From positions 186,001 to 250,000 of the forward strand of contig NZ_CP084090.1 in assembly GCF_020217425.1 (NCBI RefSeq): a DNA stretch of 64,000 nucleotides. Reading direction: 5' to 3'. The notes beneath the pieces are model-generated. The model was not told the origin of the DNA, did not search any database, and worked only from the letters and a program-made list of their open reading frames with translations. Position 1 is the first letter of the stretch, and every line of letters begins with the position of its first letter. Made by a program: the position numbers and the translations under genes. The stretch is from Halomicrobium urmianum (GTDB lineage Archaea > Halobacteriota > Halobacteria > Halobacteriales > Haloarculaceae). Of this stretch, positions 17,341-25,422 are shown in pieces.

Positions 17341-17649
17341 TTACCAGTCGGGCGCCTCCAGCCCCGCCTCCTCCAGCAGATCCTTCCAGCGCTGCTGGAT
17401 CGTCAGCCGGGAGACGTCGGCGGCGTCGGCCACCGCGGTCTGGGACCGCTCCTGGCCGCTGACCAGCGCGCCGACGTAGAGGCTCGCCGCCAGCGCCGAC
17501 CGCTTCGACCGGTCGTCGTCCGGGACGGTCGTCAGGAACAGGTCCACCGCCCGCGAGCGCGCCGTCCCGTCCAGCTCCAGGGCGTCGGCCGCTCGCTCTA
17601 TCTCCTCCAGCCACTCCTCGTGTTCCCGGTGGTCGCTGGCGCGGTACAC
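17341..17649 (-). CDS. Short TFIIB cyclin-like protein
   Basis: This 102-residue protein resembles a single cyclin repeat of transcription factor B. Helical segments include EHEEWLEEIERAADAL and SKRSALAASLYVGALVSGQE, and it ends in a helix-turn-helix-like TAVADAADVSRLTIQQRWKD. It lacks the zinc ribbon and second cyclin repeat of a full TFB, so it cannot be a complete initiation factor. A GTG at 17649 lies 27 bases from a good TATA box, making a leaderless start there more likely than the longer open frame. Short TFB-like proteins are common in haloarchaea; the role is not established. Confidence 0.75.
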   Translation of the reverse strand: MYRASDHREHEEWLEEIERAADALELDGTARSRAVDLFLTTVPDDDRSKRSALAASLYVGALVSGQERSQTAVADAADVSRLTIQQRWKDLLEEAGLEAPDW

Positions 17650-17670
17650 GATTCGCCGTACGGACGCCCG

Positions 17671-17682
17671 TACTGTAAACTT
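17671..17682 (-). promoter_or_regulatory. TATA-like box of the TFIIB-like gene
   Basis: The minus strand reads AAGTTTACAGTA, centred about 27 bases before the GTG at 17649, which decides the start chosen for that gene. Confidence 0.6.
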
Positions 17683-17721
17683 CTTCGGGAGCCCTTTGAC
17701 GGTGGGTGCCCAACGATAGCT

Positions 17722-18234
17722 ATGCACACAGTCCAGCAGATCTGGACCGCGCCCGCCGCCGGCGAGCCCATGGAAGCCCGCGGGTCCGTCGAGGCCGTCC
17801 GCGACGGCGGCCTCCGCGGCGACCGGTACTTCCGCGGCACCGGCTACTATTCGCCCTTCGACGTCTGTCAGGTCACTCTGGTCGACAGCGGGGCCATCGA
17901 GTACGTCCGCGAGGAGTTCGACGTCGACCTCACCGACGGCCGCCACCGCCGGAACCTCGTTGTGGACGCCGACGTCGTGGACCTGCTCGACACGAAGTTC
18001 CGGGTCGGCGAGGCCGTCTTCGAGGGGACGCGCCGCCGACCGCCCTGCGCCCACGTCGAGGAGGTCGCCGGCGAGGAGGGCGTCGCGCGGGCCCTGAAGG
18101 AGGAGCGGGGCGGCATCTGCGCCGACGTGGTCGAATCGGGCGAGGTCCGAGTGGGAGACGAACTGGACGTGCTGGAACAGCTGGACGACCCCGACGCGCT
18201 GGCCGATGCGATCCGGGAGCGACGAGAACGTTAG
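17722..18234 (+). CDS. MOSC domain-containing protein
   Basis: This 170-residue protein is a single MOSC domain, the fold shared with the C-terminus of molybdenum cofactor sulfurase. Seen features are EARGSVEAVRDGGLRGDRYF near residues 18-37, the GRHRRNLVVDADVVDLLDTKF central region, and a conserved Cys in RRPPCAHVEEVAG near residue 110. MOSC proteins bind sulfur or molybdenum cofactor and help reduce or sulfurate substrates. The substrate here is unknown. It is divergent from the TFIIB-like gene, with a weak TATA box near 17693-17701. Confidence 0.85.
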   Translation: MHTVQQIWTAPAAGEPMEARGSVEAVRDGGLRGDRYFRGTGYYSPFDVCQVTLVDSGAIEYVREEFDVDLTDGRHRRNLVVDADVVDLLDTKFRVGEAVFEGTRRRPPCAHVEEVAGEEGVARALKEERGGICADVVESGEVRVGDELDVLEQLDDPDALADAIRERRER

Positions 18235-18267
18235 GTTCATGTCCGCCCTGCGGGTATGGTGGGGTGC

Positions 18268-18351
18268 GCGCGGGTAGCCAAGCCAGGAAACGGCGCAGCG
18301 CTTAGGACGCTGTCCCGTAGGGGTCCGCCGGTTCAAATCCGGTCCCGCGCA
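18268..18351 (+). tRNA. tRNA-Leu (anticodon UAG)
   Basis: This 84-base type II tRNA has a 7-bp acceptor stem (GCGCGGG with CCCGCGC), the anticodon loop CTTAGGA giving TAG (reads CUA and related Leu codons), a long variable arm, and a T arm containing GGTTCAAATCC. The discriminator base is A, as expected for leucine. CCA is not encoded. No intron is seen. The 3' end is repeated downstream. Confidence 0.95.
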
Positions 18352-18605
18352 CTGACTGAGTTTTTCGAGCGAAGCGAGAAAACGAAGGAAGGAGCAGGAC
18401 CGATTTGAACCCTGGAAGTCACAGCCTGCGCAGCGAAGCGAGCAGGAATGTCTTCCTCTGGTTCAAATCCGGTCCCGCGCATTTTGCGACGAACGATCCG
18501 TGAGCCGCAAATCCGGTCCCGCGCACTGACCGAGCTTTCGAGCGGAGCGAGAAAACGAAGGGAGGAACAGGATCGATTTGAGCCCTGCAAGTCACAGCCC
18601 GCGCA
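18330..18605 (+). repeat. Repeated tRNA-Leu 3' ends (attachment-site-like) with duplicated flanks
   Basis: The last 22 bases of the tRNA (18330-18351) recur exactly at 18460-18481, and 18 of them again at 18508-18525. The sequence after the tRNA and after the third copy is also duplicated (about 18351-18430 and 18525-18605, roughly 85 percent alike by eye). Each flank carries a hairpin with an 11-nt loop of the GAGCGAAGCGA type (18362-18382 and 18536-18554); another with a 12-nt loop is at 18425-18446. This is the pattern left by site-specific integration and excision at a tRNA gene. No integrase gene is nearby. The rest of the 18235-18674 gap shows no gene. Confidence 0.85.
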
Positions 18606-18674
18606 GGAGAGGGGCCGACGGTCCGGTGAGTCGGACGACGCGGCGGCGCGACTGGTCCGGATCGTCCCGATCGC

Positions 18675-19820
18675 TCACGGGTCGCCTCGATCGGTCACGC
18701 GATAGACGCCGATGGACCACTCGTCGTCGGCGTCCTTGCCGTCGACGGGGACGACGTTCGCGTCGCCGCGGTAGGGGAGCGCGGCGTCGACGTGGTGCAT
18801 GCCCTGGTCGCGCCAGCCGTCGTCGAACGTGGCCTCCAGCAGCGGCGAGGCGTCGATCTCGCGGTGGCCGTACTCGCGCTCGCTCAGCGCCGTGACCTCG
18901 AAGCAGCGGACCTTGTCGCCGTAGGTGCGCTCGACGTCCTGGAAGAACAGGTACAGGTCGTCGCCGTCGATCAGGGGGCGCCCGGCGGGCCGGAACTGCC
19001 GGGGCTGGGTCGTCACTGGACTGTCGGGGTGTTCGGTCCAGTCGGCGCCGAGCAGTGAGGGGGCGTAGTGGAGGCGAGTCCCGTGGACCGAGTCCTGCTC
19101 GACCGAGAGGAGGTACCAGGTGCCGTCGCGGCGGAACAGCGTCGGGTCGCCGACGTGCTCACCGTCGATGGGGCGCTCGACGAGCGTCCAGTCCGTCGGG
19201 AAGGAGTCGGCCCGGTAGAGGCGGAACTCCGGGACGCCGCCGTAGTCGTAGGTGGACTTGTCCGGCGTCATGTACCAGGTTCCGTCGACGCGGAAGACCG
19301 CAGGGTAGGCCAGGTGCTCCGGTTCGTCGAGGACGATCCCCTCGTACGTCCAGCCGAGGCCGTCGTCGCTGCTGGCCAGAGCGATGTCTGGACTGGCGTC
19401 CTCGGCGTCGTAGGCCGCCTCGAAAAAGAGGTGGTAGGCCCCGTCGGCGACGGCGACGAAGGGGTCGGCGACGTAGTGGACGTCCTCGCGGTCCGTGACG
19501 TCGTCGTCGGTCAGCACGGGGTTGTCGGCCCCGGGGTGCGGTTCGAGGGTGGGCGGTGCGTCGACGGTCATCGGCCGCGGGAAGGACGGCGGGGTTCCCG
19601 ACCCCTCCGAGGGTTCAGCCCCGTCGGGCGATTCGGTTTCGTCGGGCGACGCCGTCCCTCCAGATGCCTCGGTTCCGGCGGGCGACCCGGTCTCGTCGGA
19701 CCGGCTCGCCTGGCCGACGCATCCGGCGACGGAGGCCAGAGCCACGGCGGTGCCCGCGTTCCGCAGGAACGACCGGCGATTCCGTCTGTCGCGGCCGCCT
19801 GGTGACTGCTCTCCAGTCAC
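18675..19820 (-). CDS. Tat-exported lipoprotein with GH43-like five-bladed propeller
   Basis: This 381-residue protein begins with a twin-arginine signal RRSFLRNAGTAVALAS followed by a lipobox ending in Cys (VAGC), so it is predicted to be exported by Tat and lipid-anchored outside the cell. A disordered Ser/Glu/Asp/Pro linker follows. From about residue 90 a beta-propeller with HYVADPFVAVADGAYHLFFE, WYMTPDKSTYDYGG and HVGDPTLFRRDGTWYLLSVE resembles the GH43-like propeller found in glucosamine-transferase-like proteins. A glycan-binding or glycoside-cleaving role is likely but unproven. The GTG at 19820 lies just past the stop of the preceding CARDB gene (19822), so the two form an operon. 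Confidence 0.82.
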   Translation of the reverse strand: MTGEQSPGGRDRRNRRSFLRNAGTAVALASVAGCVGQASRSDETGSPAGTEASGGTASPDETESPDGAEPSEGSGTPPSFPRPMTVDAPPTLEPHPGADNPVLTDDDVTDREDVHYVADPFVAVADGAYHLFFEAAYDAEDASPDIALASSDDGLGWTYEGIVLDEPEHLAYPAVFRVDGTWYMTPDKSTYDYGGVPEFRLYRADSFPTDWTLVERPIDGEHVGDPTLFRRDGTWYLLSVEQDSVHGTRLHYAPSLLGADWTEHPDSPVTTQPRQFRPAGRPLIDGDDLYLFFQDVERTYGDKVRCFEVTALSEREYGHREIDASPLLEATFDDGWRDQGMHHVDAALPYRGDANVVPVDGKDADDEWSIGVYRVTDRGDP

Positions 19821-19821
19821 G

Positions 19822-21447
19822 TCAGGCGACCTCGACGGCGTCCTCGACGACGCGCTCGGCGAGGTTCGTCTCCAGTTCGTCGGGGTCGCTCTCGGCCCAG
19901 ACGGCGACGTGGACGTCGTAGCTGCCCGCGGGCGCGCCCGACTCGACGGTCCACTCGACGGTGACCGTGCTCGTCTCGCCGGCGGAGAGGGTCGCGGGTC
20001 CGCCGGTCGTCCCGCCGTTCGTGTGGGCGAGGCCCTCGGGGTCGATGGCGCTGTAGCCGACGAAGAAGGTGTGGTCGTCGGACCCCGTGTTCGTGACCGT
20101 GACGTCCGTCTCGACGACGTCGCCGTCGCCGTAGGTGCCGCCGGACACGGCGACGTCCTCGATGCGGGCGTCGATCTTCGGTGCCTCGCCCACGGCGAAG
20201 GCGTCCCGCAGAATCCTCTCGTCGAGCTTCGTCTCCAGGGCGTCGCGGTCGCTCTCCGCCCACACAGCGATCTGCGCGTCGTAGCTCCCGTCGGGCGCGT
20301 CGGACTCGACCGCCCACGAGACGGTGACGTCACGCCGCTCGCCGGGGCCGAAGGTCACGGCCCGGCCGGTGGTCCGGTCGTTGGTGTGGGCGAGGCCGTC
20401 GGGGTCGATGGCGCTGTAGCCGACGAAGTACGTCCGCTCCGCGGCGGCCTCGTTCTCGACGGTCGCGGTCGCGGTGACGGCCTCGCCGGACCCGTAGGTC
20501 CCGCCGGGGACGCTGGCGTCGACGAGAGTCGCGCCCACGTCGCCGTCCTCGCGGACCTCGAAGGCCGCTTCGGCGTAGAGCTCGTCGCATTTGGTCTCCA
20601 GCGCGTCGCGGTCGGCCTCCTCCCACACGGCGAGGTGAGCGTCGTAGTCGCCCGTCGGCGCGTCCGACTCGACGTCCCAGGAGACCGTCACGGTCTGGGA
20701 TCCGTCACCGTCGAGCGCCACTGACTGGCCGGTCGTCCGGTCGTTCGTGCGGACGCCCCCCTCGGGGTCGATGGCGCTGAAGCCGACGAACACCTCCCGG
20801 TCGTCGTCCCGGAGGTTCGCCACCGTGACGTCGGCGGACGCGGTGTCGTCGCGTCCGAACGGCCCGTCCGGGAGGGTCGTGTCGGCCATCGCGGCGACCA
20901 CTTCGTGGTCGTTCCTCGCCGTGAGGTCGGCGTGGTCCCCGAAGAAGTCGGGGTCCCCGCTGGTGTAGACGTCGATCGTCGCGAGGTAGTTGTACGCGAC
21001 GGTGTTCAGCGCGACGACGAGGTCGCCCTCGTCGGGGTCGTAGCGGATCACCCGGAGGCCGCCGTCGAGCACCTCGTTCGACCACGAGGGGTCGAGGTCC
21101 TCCAGAAGGAGGTGGTCGTCGACGACGTCGACGTGGCTCCACACGTAGCAGTGCAGGCCCTCGATCGACGCGACGTCGCCGGTGATCTCGGCGGTGACGG
21201 CGTCCCGGAACGCGACGTCTACGTCGGACGACTGCGCCGCGGCCGTCCCGCCGAGAGCCGCGGGCAGGCCGAGCGCGAGCGCGCCTCGAAGGAATCGCCG
21301 ACGGCCGCGCGACCGGAGTGTACGCGTGCCCGGAGTGCGACCGTCGGGAATCTCCCGGCGGCCGTCGGGAGGGGCGTCGACCGCCACTCCGCCGTGACCA
21401 CCGCCGTCCGTTTCCGTGGGTTCGTTCGCTTCGTCAGTACCGCCCAT
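19822..21447 (-). CDS. Tat-exported protein with three CARDB-like repeats
   Basis: This 541-residue protein has a Tat motif RRRFLRGALALGLP near residue 49, followed by an Ala-rich signal ending AAAQ. Residues 70-190 are a unique domain (GLHCYVWSHVDVVDDHLLLE). Three Ig-like repeats of about 110 residues follow, each carrying the line FVGYSAIDPDG-HTNDRTTG and ending SYDAQIAVWAESDRDALETK. They match CARDB-type adhesion domains. The repeats are alike in DNA as well, suggesting internal duplication. The first gene of a two-gene operon, it probably works at the cell surface with the GH43-like lipoprotein. The ATG at 21447 is preferred over the longer frame from 21474. Confidence 0.82.
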   Translation of the reverse strand: MGGTDEANEPTETDGGGHGGVAVDAPPDGRREIPDGRTPGTRTLRSRGRRRFLRGALALGLPAALGGTAAAQSSDVDVAFRDAVTAEITGDVASIEGLHCYVWSHVDVVDDHLLLEDLDPSWSNEVLDGGLRVIRYDPDEGDLVVALNTVAYNYLATIDVYTSGDPDFFGDHADLTARNDHEVVAAMADTTLPDGPFGRDDTASADVTVANLRDDDREVFVGFSAIDPEGGVRTNDRTTGQSVALDGDGSQTVTVSWDVESDAPTGDYDAHLAVWEEADRDALETKCDELYAEAAFEVREDGDVGATLVDASVPGGTYGSGEAVTATATVENEAAAERTYFVGYSAIDPDGLAHTNDRTTGRAVTFGPGERRDVTVSWAVESDAPDGSYDAQIAVWAESDRDALETKLDERILRDAFAVGEAPKIDARIEDVAVSGGTYGDGDVVETDVTVTNTGSDDHTFFVGYSAIDPEGLAHTNGGTTGGPATLSAGETSTVTVEWTVESGAPAGSYDVHVAVWAESDPDELETNLAERVVEDAVEVA

Positions 21448-21610
21448 AGGGTGACGTACACACCGGAGTTGCACGTCAGTTGTTACCGCATAGCTGTGCG
21501 GAACGTTATCGTAGTCGCCGATTGGCCGCTCTAGCGGCGCGGTGCCGTCGCCGTCCGTCAGTTCCCGCGGCCGACGATTGATAGTGCCCGACGCCGAAGG
21601 GGAGGTACCG

Positions 21611-21799
21611 ATGTCCTATCGAATCGAGCGGCCGCCGGGCGAGGAGCGCGGTATCGTCATCGCCTGTGAGGACCACGACCACCGGCGGGAGTTCCGTCCG
21701 GCGGAGAAGCGGGTCGCCTTCTTCTGTCCCGACTGCGGCGTCGAGGTGGAGGTGGCCCTCCGCGAGGACGATTGGCGACCCCTGTCCGAGCGCTGCTAG
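21611..21799 (+). CDS. Small CPxCG zinc-finger protein
   Basis: This 62-residue protein has a first Cys/His cluster (IACEDHDHRREF) and a C-terminal CPDCG knuckle, suggesting one zinc site. A good ribosome-binding site, GGAGGT, sits at 21601-21606 and selects the ATG at 21611 over upstream in-frame codons. Such one-domain zinc-finger proteins are numerous in haloarchaea and mostly uncharacterised. Its TAG stop overlaps the TAG stop of the convergent gene in a shared CTAG. Confidence 0.8.
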   Translation: MSYRIERPPGEERGIVIACEDHDHRREFRPAEKRVAFFCPDCGVEVEVALREDDWRPLSERC

Positions 21800-22023
21800 G
21801 GCTTGTGGGTGAACAGCACCACGTTGCCGTCGTGGGTGGTCGTACACAGGTCCAGTTCCACGTCCAGGTTCAGCGACGTGAACTCCTGTTTGCAGACCAC
21901 CATGTCGTCGAACGGCTCCTCGCAGGCCGGGCAGGCGACCGCGGTGGTGTTCTGGTACGACCGGATTGCCTCGTTGTCCTCGCGCGGGGTGAGCGACGAG
22001 ACGAGTTCCTCGAAGTCCTCCAT
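21796..22023 (-). CDS. Small zinc-finger-like protein (DUF7385-like)
   Basis: This 75-residue protein contains CPACEEPFDDMVVCKQEFTS, with three cysteines in a rubredoxin-like spacing, and a fourth in DLCTTTHDGN. It ends with NVVLFTHKP. The fold suggests a metal-binding knuckle. The start at 22023 lies 28 bases from a TATA box reading GATTTAAG on the same strand. The family name is from memory. The function is unknown. It converges on the CPxCG gene. Confidence 0.72.
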   Translation of the reverse strand: MEDFEELVSSLTPREDNEAIRSYQNTTAVACPACEEPFDDMVVCKQEFTSLNLDVELDLCTTTHDGNVVLFTHKP

Positions 22024-22045
22024 GCTTTCACGCGGGCACGCAGTC

Positions 22046-22055
22046 GACTTAAATC
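22046..22055 (-). promoter_or_regulatory. TATA-like box of the small zinc-finger gene
   Basis: The minus strand reads CGATTTAAGT, centred about 28 bases before the ATG at 22023. Confidence 0.5.
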
Positions 22056-22115
22056 GTGGTCCTCGTTGGCACGGGCTGAGAGAGCCGCACCGCGCTCGCC
22101 GCCCCGCCGACCGAC

Positions 22116-22125
22116 GCGTTAAAAT
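22116..22125 (+). promoter_or_regulatory. TATA-like box of cobT
   Basis: GCGTTAAAAT is centred about 29 bases before the ATG at 22150, so the cobT-cbiA mRNA is probably leaderless. No B12-riboswitch-like fold fits in the 126-bp gap. Confidence 0.5.
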
Positions 22126-22149
22126 GCGCTTGAACGTCTGCAATCAGGC

Positions 22150-23193
22150 ATGACTGCCACCAGGCTCGTCCTCGCGGCGGGGACCACGCGGACGGCCGCG
22201 ATCGACGGGCTCAGCGCCGCTGGGGCGGATTCGGATCTGCTCGCTCACACGCCGGCGGCCGACGCCGAGATCGTCGAGTACGGCTCCCCGGTTCGGGCGC
22301 CGGCCGTCCCGCAGAGCCCGACGGGGTGTCTCACGCCGGCGGTCGTCACGCGGGCGATCAGGGGTCTCGTGGACCTGCCGGTGACCGTCGTCGACGGGGG
22401 GCTGGCTGAACCGGCGGGCGCGCCGACCGTGACCGTGGGCGCGCGTCCGGGCGACGATATCAGGGAATCCGACCCGGTCCCGACGGCGCCCGGTGCGATG
22501 ACCGCCGCCCGCCAGTTCGGCGAGGCGCTGCCGGACGACGAGATACTGCTGGCCGAGACGGTCCCGGGCGGCACGACGACGGCGCTGGGCGTCCTCCGGG
22601 CGCTCGGAGAGGCGGGCAGCGTCTCCTCCTCGCTGCCGGAGAACCCCATCGAGCGCAAGCGCGAGGTGGTCGCGGAGGGGCTGGCAGCGAGTTCGCTCGA
22701 ACCCGGCGACGCCACCGACCAGCCCCGGCGAGCGGTGCGGCGGATGGGCGACCCCGTCCTCGCCGTCGCGACGGGCGTCGCACTGGGCGCGCTCCGGTCG
22801 GACACCGCGGTCACGCTGGCCGGCGGGACGCAGATGGCCGCCGTGGCCGCGCTGCTGCGTCACGCCGGCGTCGAGCAGCGGCTTCCGCTGGCGACCACGA
22901 GCTACGTCGCCGACGACGAGTCCGCGGACCTCGCCGGCACGGCCGAGCGGTTCGACCTCGACCTGACGGTGACCGACCCCGGCTTCGGCGACGCCGACCA
23001 CCCCGCAATGGCCCGCTACGCCGCCGGGGAGGCCAAGGAGGGCGTGGGCATGGGCGGCGCGCTCGCCTTCGCCGACCGGGCGGGCGTGTCGATGGCCGAG
23101 GTCCGCGAGCGCGTCGCGGCGCTGGCCGACGACCTGACGGGCGAGGACGGCGCGGACGAGACGGGAAGCGCAGCGGCGGGGAACGTCCCGTGA
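22150..23193 (+). CDS. cobT: Archaeal CobT-like nicotinate mononucleotide phosphoribosyltransferase (UPF0284)
   Basis: This 347-residue protein is the archaeal CobT type, predicted to activate the lower-ligand base of cobalamin with nicotinate mononucleotide. Conserved stretches are VGARPGDDI, ETVPGGTTTALGVLRALG, the SSLPENPIERKREVV loop, and VTLAGGTQMAAVAALLRHAG. The length and these motifs match the TIGR00303 family. Its stop overlaps the GTG start of cbiA, so both corrin genes are co-expressed. Confidence 0.9.
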   Translation: MTATRLVLAAGTTRTAAIDGLSAAGADSDLLAHTPAADAEIVEYGSPVRAPAVPQSPTGCLTPAVVTRAIRGLVDLPVTVVDGGLAEPAGAPTVTVGARPGDDIRESDPVPTAPGAMTAARQFGEALPDDEILLAETVPGGTTTALGVLRALGEAGSVSSSLPENPIERKREVVAEGLAASSLEPGDATDQPRRAVRRMGDPVLAVATGVALGALRSDTAVTLAGGTQMAAVAALLRHAGVEQRLPLATTSYVADDESADLAGTAERFDLDLTVTDPGFGDADHPAMARYAAGEAKEGVGMGGALAFADRAGVSMAEVRERVAALADDLTGEDGADETGSAAAGNVP

Positions 23194-24503
23194 AGGGGTT
23201 CGTCCTCGGCGGAACGTCCTCCGGGGTCGGGAAGACCGTCGCGACGCTGGCCGTCATCGAGGCGCTGCAGCGGGCGGGCGAGGCGGTCCAGCCCGCCAAG
23301 GCCGGCCCGGACTTCATCGACCCCAGCCACCACGAGGCCGTCGCGGGCCGCCCCTCGCGGACGCTGGACCTGTGGCTCCAGGGCCGGGACGGCGCCCGGC
23401 GGAACTACCGGCGCGGCGAGGGCGACGTCTGCGTCGTCGAGGGCGTGATGGGCCTGTACGACGGCGACGCCTCCAGCACGGCCGCCGTCGCCGAGGCGCT
23501 CGACCTCCCCGTCGTCCTCGTGGTCGACGCGGAGGCGGGCATGGAGAGCGTCGCGGCGACGGCGCTGGGCTTCCGCGAGTACGCCGACGCGGCGGGCCGG
23601 GACGTCGAGGTCGTGGGCGTCCTCGCCCAGCGCGCCCACGGCGGCCGCCACGCGGAGGGGATCCGCGACGCCCTGCCCGACGGCATCGACTACCTCGGTC
23701 GGATCCCGCCCAGCGACGACCTGGAGATCCCCGACCGGCACCTCGGCCTGGAGATGGGGCGGGAGTCGCCGCTGGATCCGGACGCGCTGGCCGCGGCCGC
23801 CGAGGGCGTCAGGACCGACCGACTGCTCGACCTTGCCAGGGAGCCGCCGCGGCCGGGGTCCGGCGATCCCCGTGACGGGAACGCCGCCGACGGCGACCGG
23901 CCGACCGTCGCCGTCGCGTCGGACGCGGCCTTCGCGTTCAGCTACGCGGCGACGACCGAGCGGCTCCGGGCGGTCGCTGACGTGCACACGTTCTCCCCGC
24001 TGGCCGGCGACCCGCTGCCGCCGGCCGACGGCGTCTACCTCCCCGGAGGGTATCCGGAACTGCACGCCGCCGAACTCGCGAGCGCCCGGGCGCTTTCCGA
24101 CCTGGCCGACCGCGCCAGCGAGGGGCTGCCCGTCTACGGCGAGTGCGGCGGGATGATAGCCCTGAGCGAGTCGCTGATCACGACCGACGGGGACGCACAC
24201 GAGATGGCCGGCGTCCTCCCGGCCGAAGTGGAGATGCGCGACCGCTACCAGGCGCTGGACCACGTCGAGCTGCGGGCGACGCGGGACGTGCCCACCGCCG
24301 CCGCGGGCGAGCGCCTGCGCGGCCACGAGTTCCACTACTCGCGGGCGGACCTGGGCAGCGACGCCCGCCTCGCCTTCGACGTGGTACGGGGCGACGGCGT
24401 CGACGGCGACCGGGACGGCCTCGTCGAGTACCGGACGCTGGGGACCTACTGTCACTGCCACCCGGAGAGCGGCGCGTTCGACGCTTTCGTCGGGCGGCTG
24501 TGA
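23190..24503 (+). CDS. cbiA: Cobyrinate a,c-diamide synthase
   Basis: This 437-residue enzyme uses ATP and glutamine to amidate cobyrinate. The N-terminal P-loop reads GGTSSGVGKTVATLAVIEAL. The central VVEGVMGLYDG is the CobB/CbiA signature. The C-terminal class I glutamine amidotransferase domain has the nucleophile Cys in YGECGGMIALSESL near residue 320 and a catalytic His in HEFHYSRAD. It starts at GTG 23190, overlapping the cobT TGA. The name cobB is also used for this function. Confidence 0.93.
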   Translation: MKGFVLGGTSSGVGKTVATLAVIEALQRAGEAVQPAKAGPDFIDPSHHEAVAGRPSRTLDLWLQGRDGARRNYRRGEGDVCVVEGVMGLYDGDASSTAAVAEALDLPVVLVVDAEAGMESVAATALGFREYADAAGRDVEVVGVLAQRAHGGRHAEGIRDALPDGIDYLGRIPPSDDLEIPDRHLGLEMGRESPLDPDALAAAAEGVRTDRLLDLAREPPRPGSGDPRDGNAADGDRPTVAVASDAAFAFSYAATTERLRAVADVHTFSPLAGDPLPPADGVYLPGGYPELHAAELASARALSDLADRASEGLPVYGECGGMIALSESLITTDGDAHEMAGVLPAEVEMRDRYQALDHVELRATRDVPTAAAGERLRGHEFHYSRADLGSDARLAFDVVRGDGVDGDRDGLVEYRTLGTYCHCHPESGAFDAFVGRL

Positions 24504-24580
24504 CCCCGGACCATCCCGCGGTCTACCCGGACGCCCGAGACGGCCGTGGCGGGCGTCTGCTGTCCGTCAGAAGCCCACAA

Positions 24581-24590
24581 GGTTTTTTCG
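24581..24590 (+). promoter_or_regulatory. TATA-like box of dacZ
   Basis: AGGTTTTTTC is centred about 27 bases before the ATG at 24613, indicating a leaderless dacZ-mscS transcript. Confidence 0.5.
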
Positions 24591-24612
24591 AGAGGCGAGG
24601 CTATCGTGACCG

Positions 24613-25422
24613 ATGACCGAGCTGCAGGCGCTGGTCGAGGAGTTCGTCGCCGACGCGGATGCCGTGTTCCTGTTCTCACCGAGCGCGTCGCTGTACGAGC
24701 GATTCGAGGACTGCGAGCAGGAGGTGGTCGTCGTCGCCGCGGAGAACGCGGTCGAGGCGCCCTCGTTCGTCGAGCTACCCCTCGAGTTCACCGACCTCGA
24801 GGGCCGAGTCCGCTTCGGCATCGAGGGAGCGCTGGATCGGGGATTCGTCGACGAGGACGACGACGTGCTCTGCATCGCCGACGCATTCGGCAAGGCGGCG
24901 GACACGTTCGTCCGCGTCGGCACCGACGAGTTCTCACCCTCCGGCGTCTACGACCTGTTCACCAACAGCCGGGCGGAGCCGTCCGTCATCCGCGACGTCA
25001 TCGACGTCGTCGTCGAACTCGGGAAGAAGGGCCAGAAGGGCAAGCCCGTCGGCGCGCTGTTCGTCGTCGGCGACGCCGGCAAGGTGATGAACAAGTCCCG
25101 GCCCCTCTCCTACAACCCCTTCGAGAAGTCCCACGTCCACGTCGGCGACCCCATCGTGAACGTGATGCTCAAGGAGTTCTCCCGGCTGGACGGCGCCTTC
25201 GTCATCTCCGACGCGGGCAAGATCGTCTCCGCGTACCGCTACCTCGAACCCTCGGCCGAGGGGGTGGACATCCCGAAGGGCCTGGGCACCCGGCACATGG
25301 CCGCCGGCGCCATCTCGCGCGACACCAACGCCGTGGCCATCGTCCTCTCCGAGAGCGACGGGCTGGTGCGGGCGTTCAAGGGCGGCGAGTTGATCCTCGA
25401 ACTCGATCCGGAGGAGTACTGA
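24613..25422 (+). CDS. dacZ: Diadenylate cyclase DacZ (c-di-AMP synthase)
   Basis: This 269-residue protein has a DisA-N-type diadenylate cyclase domain in its C-terminal half. The catalytic DGA is in RLDGAFVISDAGKIV near residue 193 and the RHxAA motif in GTRHMAAGAISRDTNAVAIV near 227. The N-terminal half is the regulatory domain typical of the archaeal DacZ class, with FSPSASLYERFEDCEQEVVV. DacZ condenses two ATP to c-di-AMP; in Haloferax volcanii it is essential and tied to osmotic balance. The next gene, a MscS-like channel, starts inside its stop codon (TGATG), an arrangement that fits ion-homeostasis control. Confidence 0.94.
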   Translation: MTELQALVEEFVADADAVFLFSPSASLYERFEDCEQEVVVVAAENAVEAPSFVELPLEFTDLEGRVRFGIEGALDRGFVDEDDDVLCIADAFGKAADTFVRVGTDEFSPSGVYDLFTNSRAEPSVIRDVIDVVVELGKKGQKGKPVGALFVVGDAGKVMNKSRPLSYNPFEKSHVHVGDPIVNVMLKEFSRLDGAFVISDAGKIVSAYRYLEPSAEGVDIPKGLGTRHMAAGAISRDTNAVAIVLSESDGLVRAFKGGELILELDPEEY

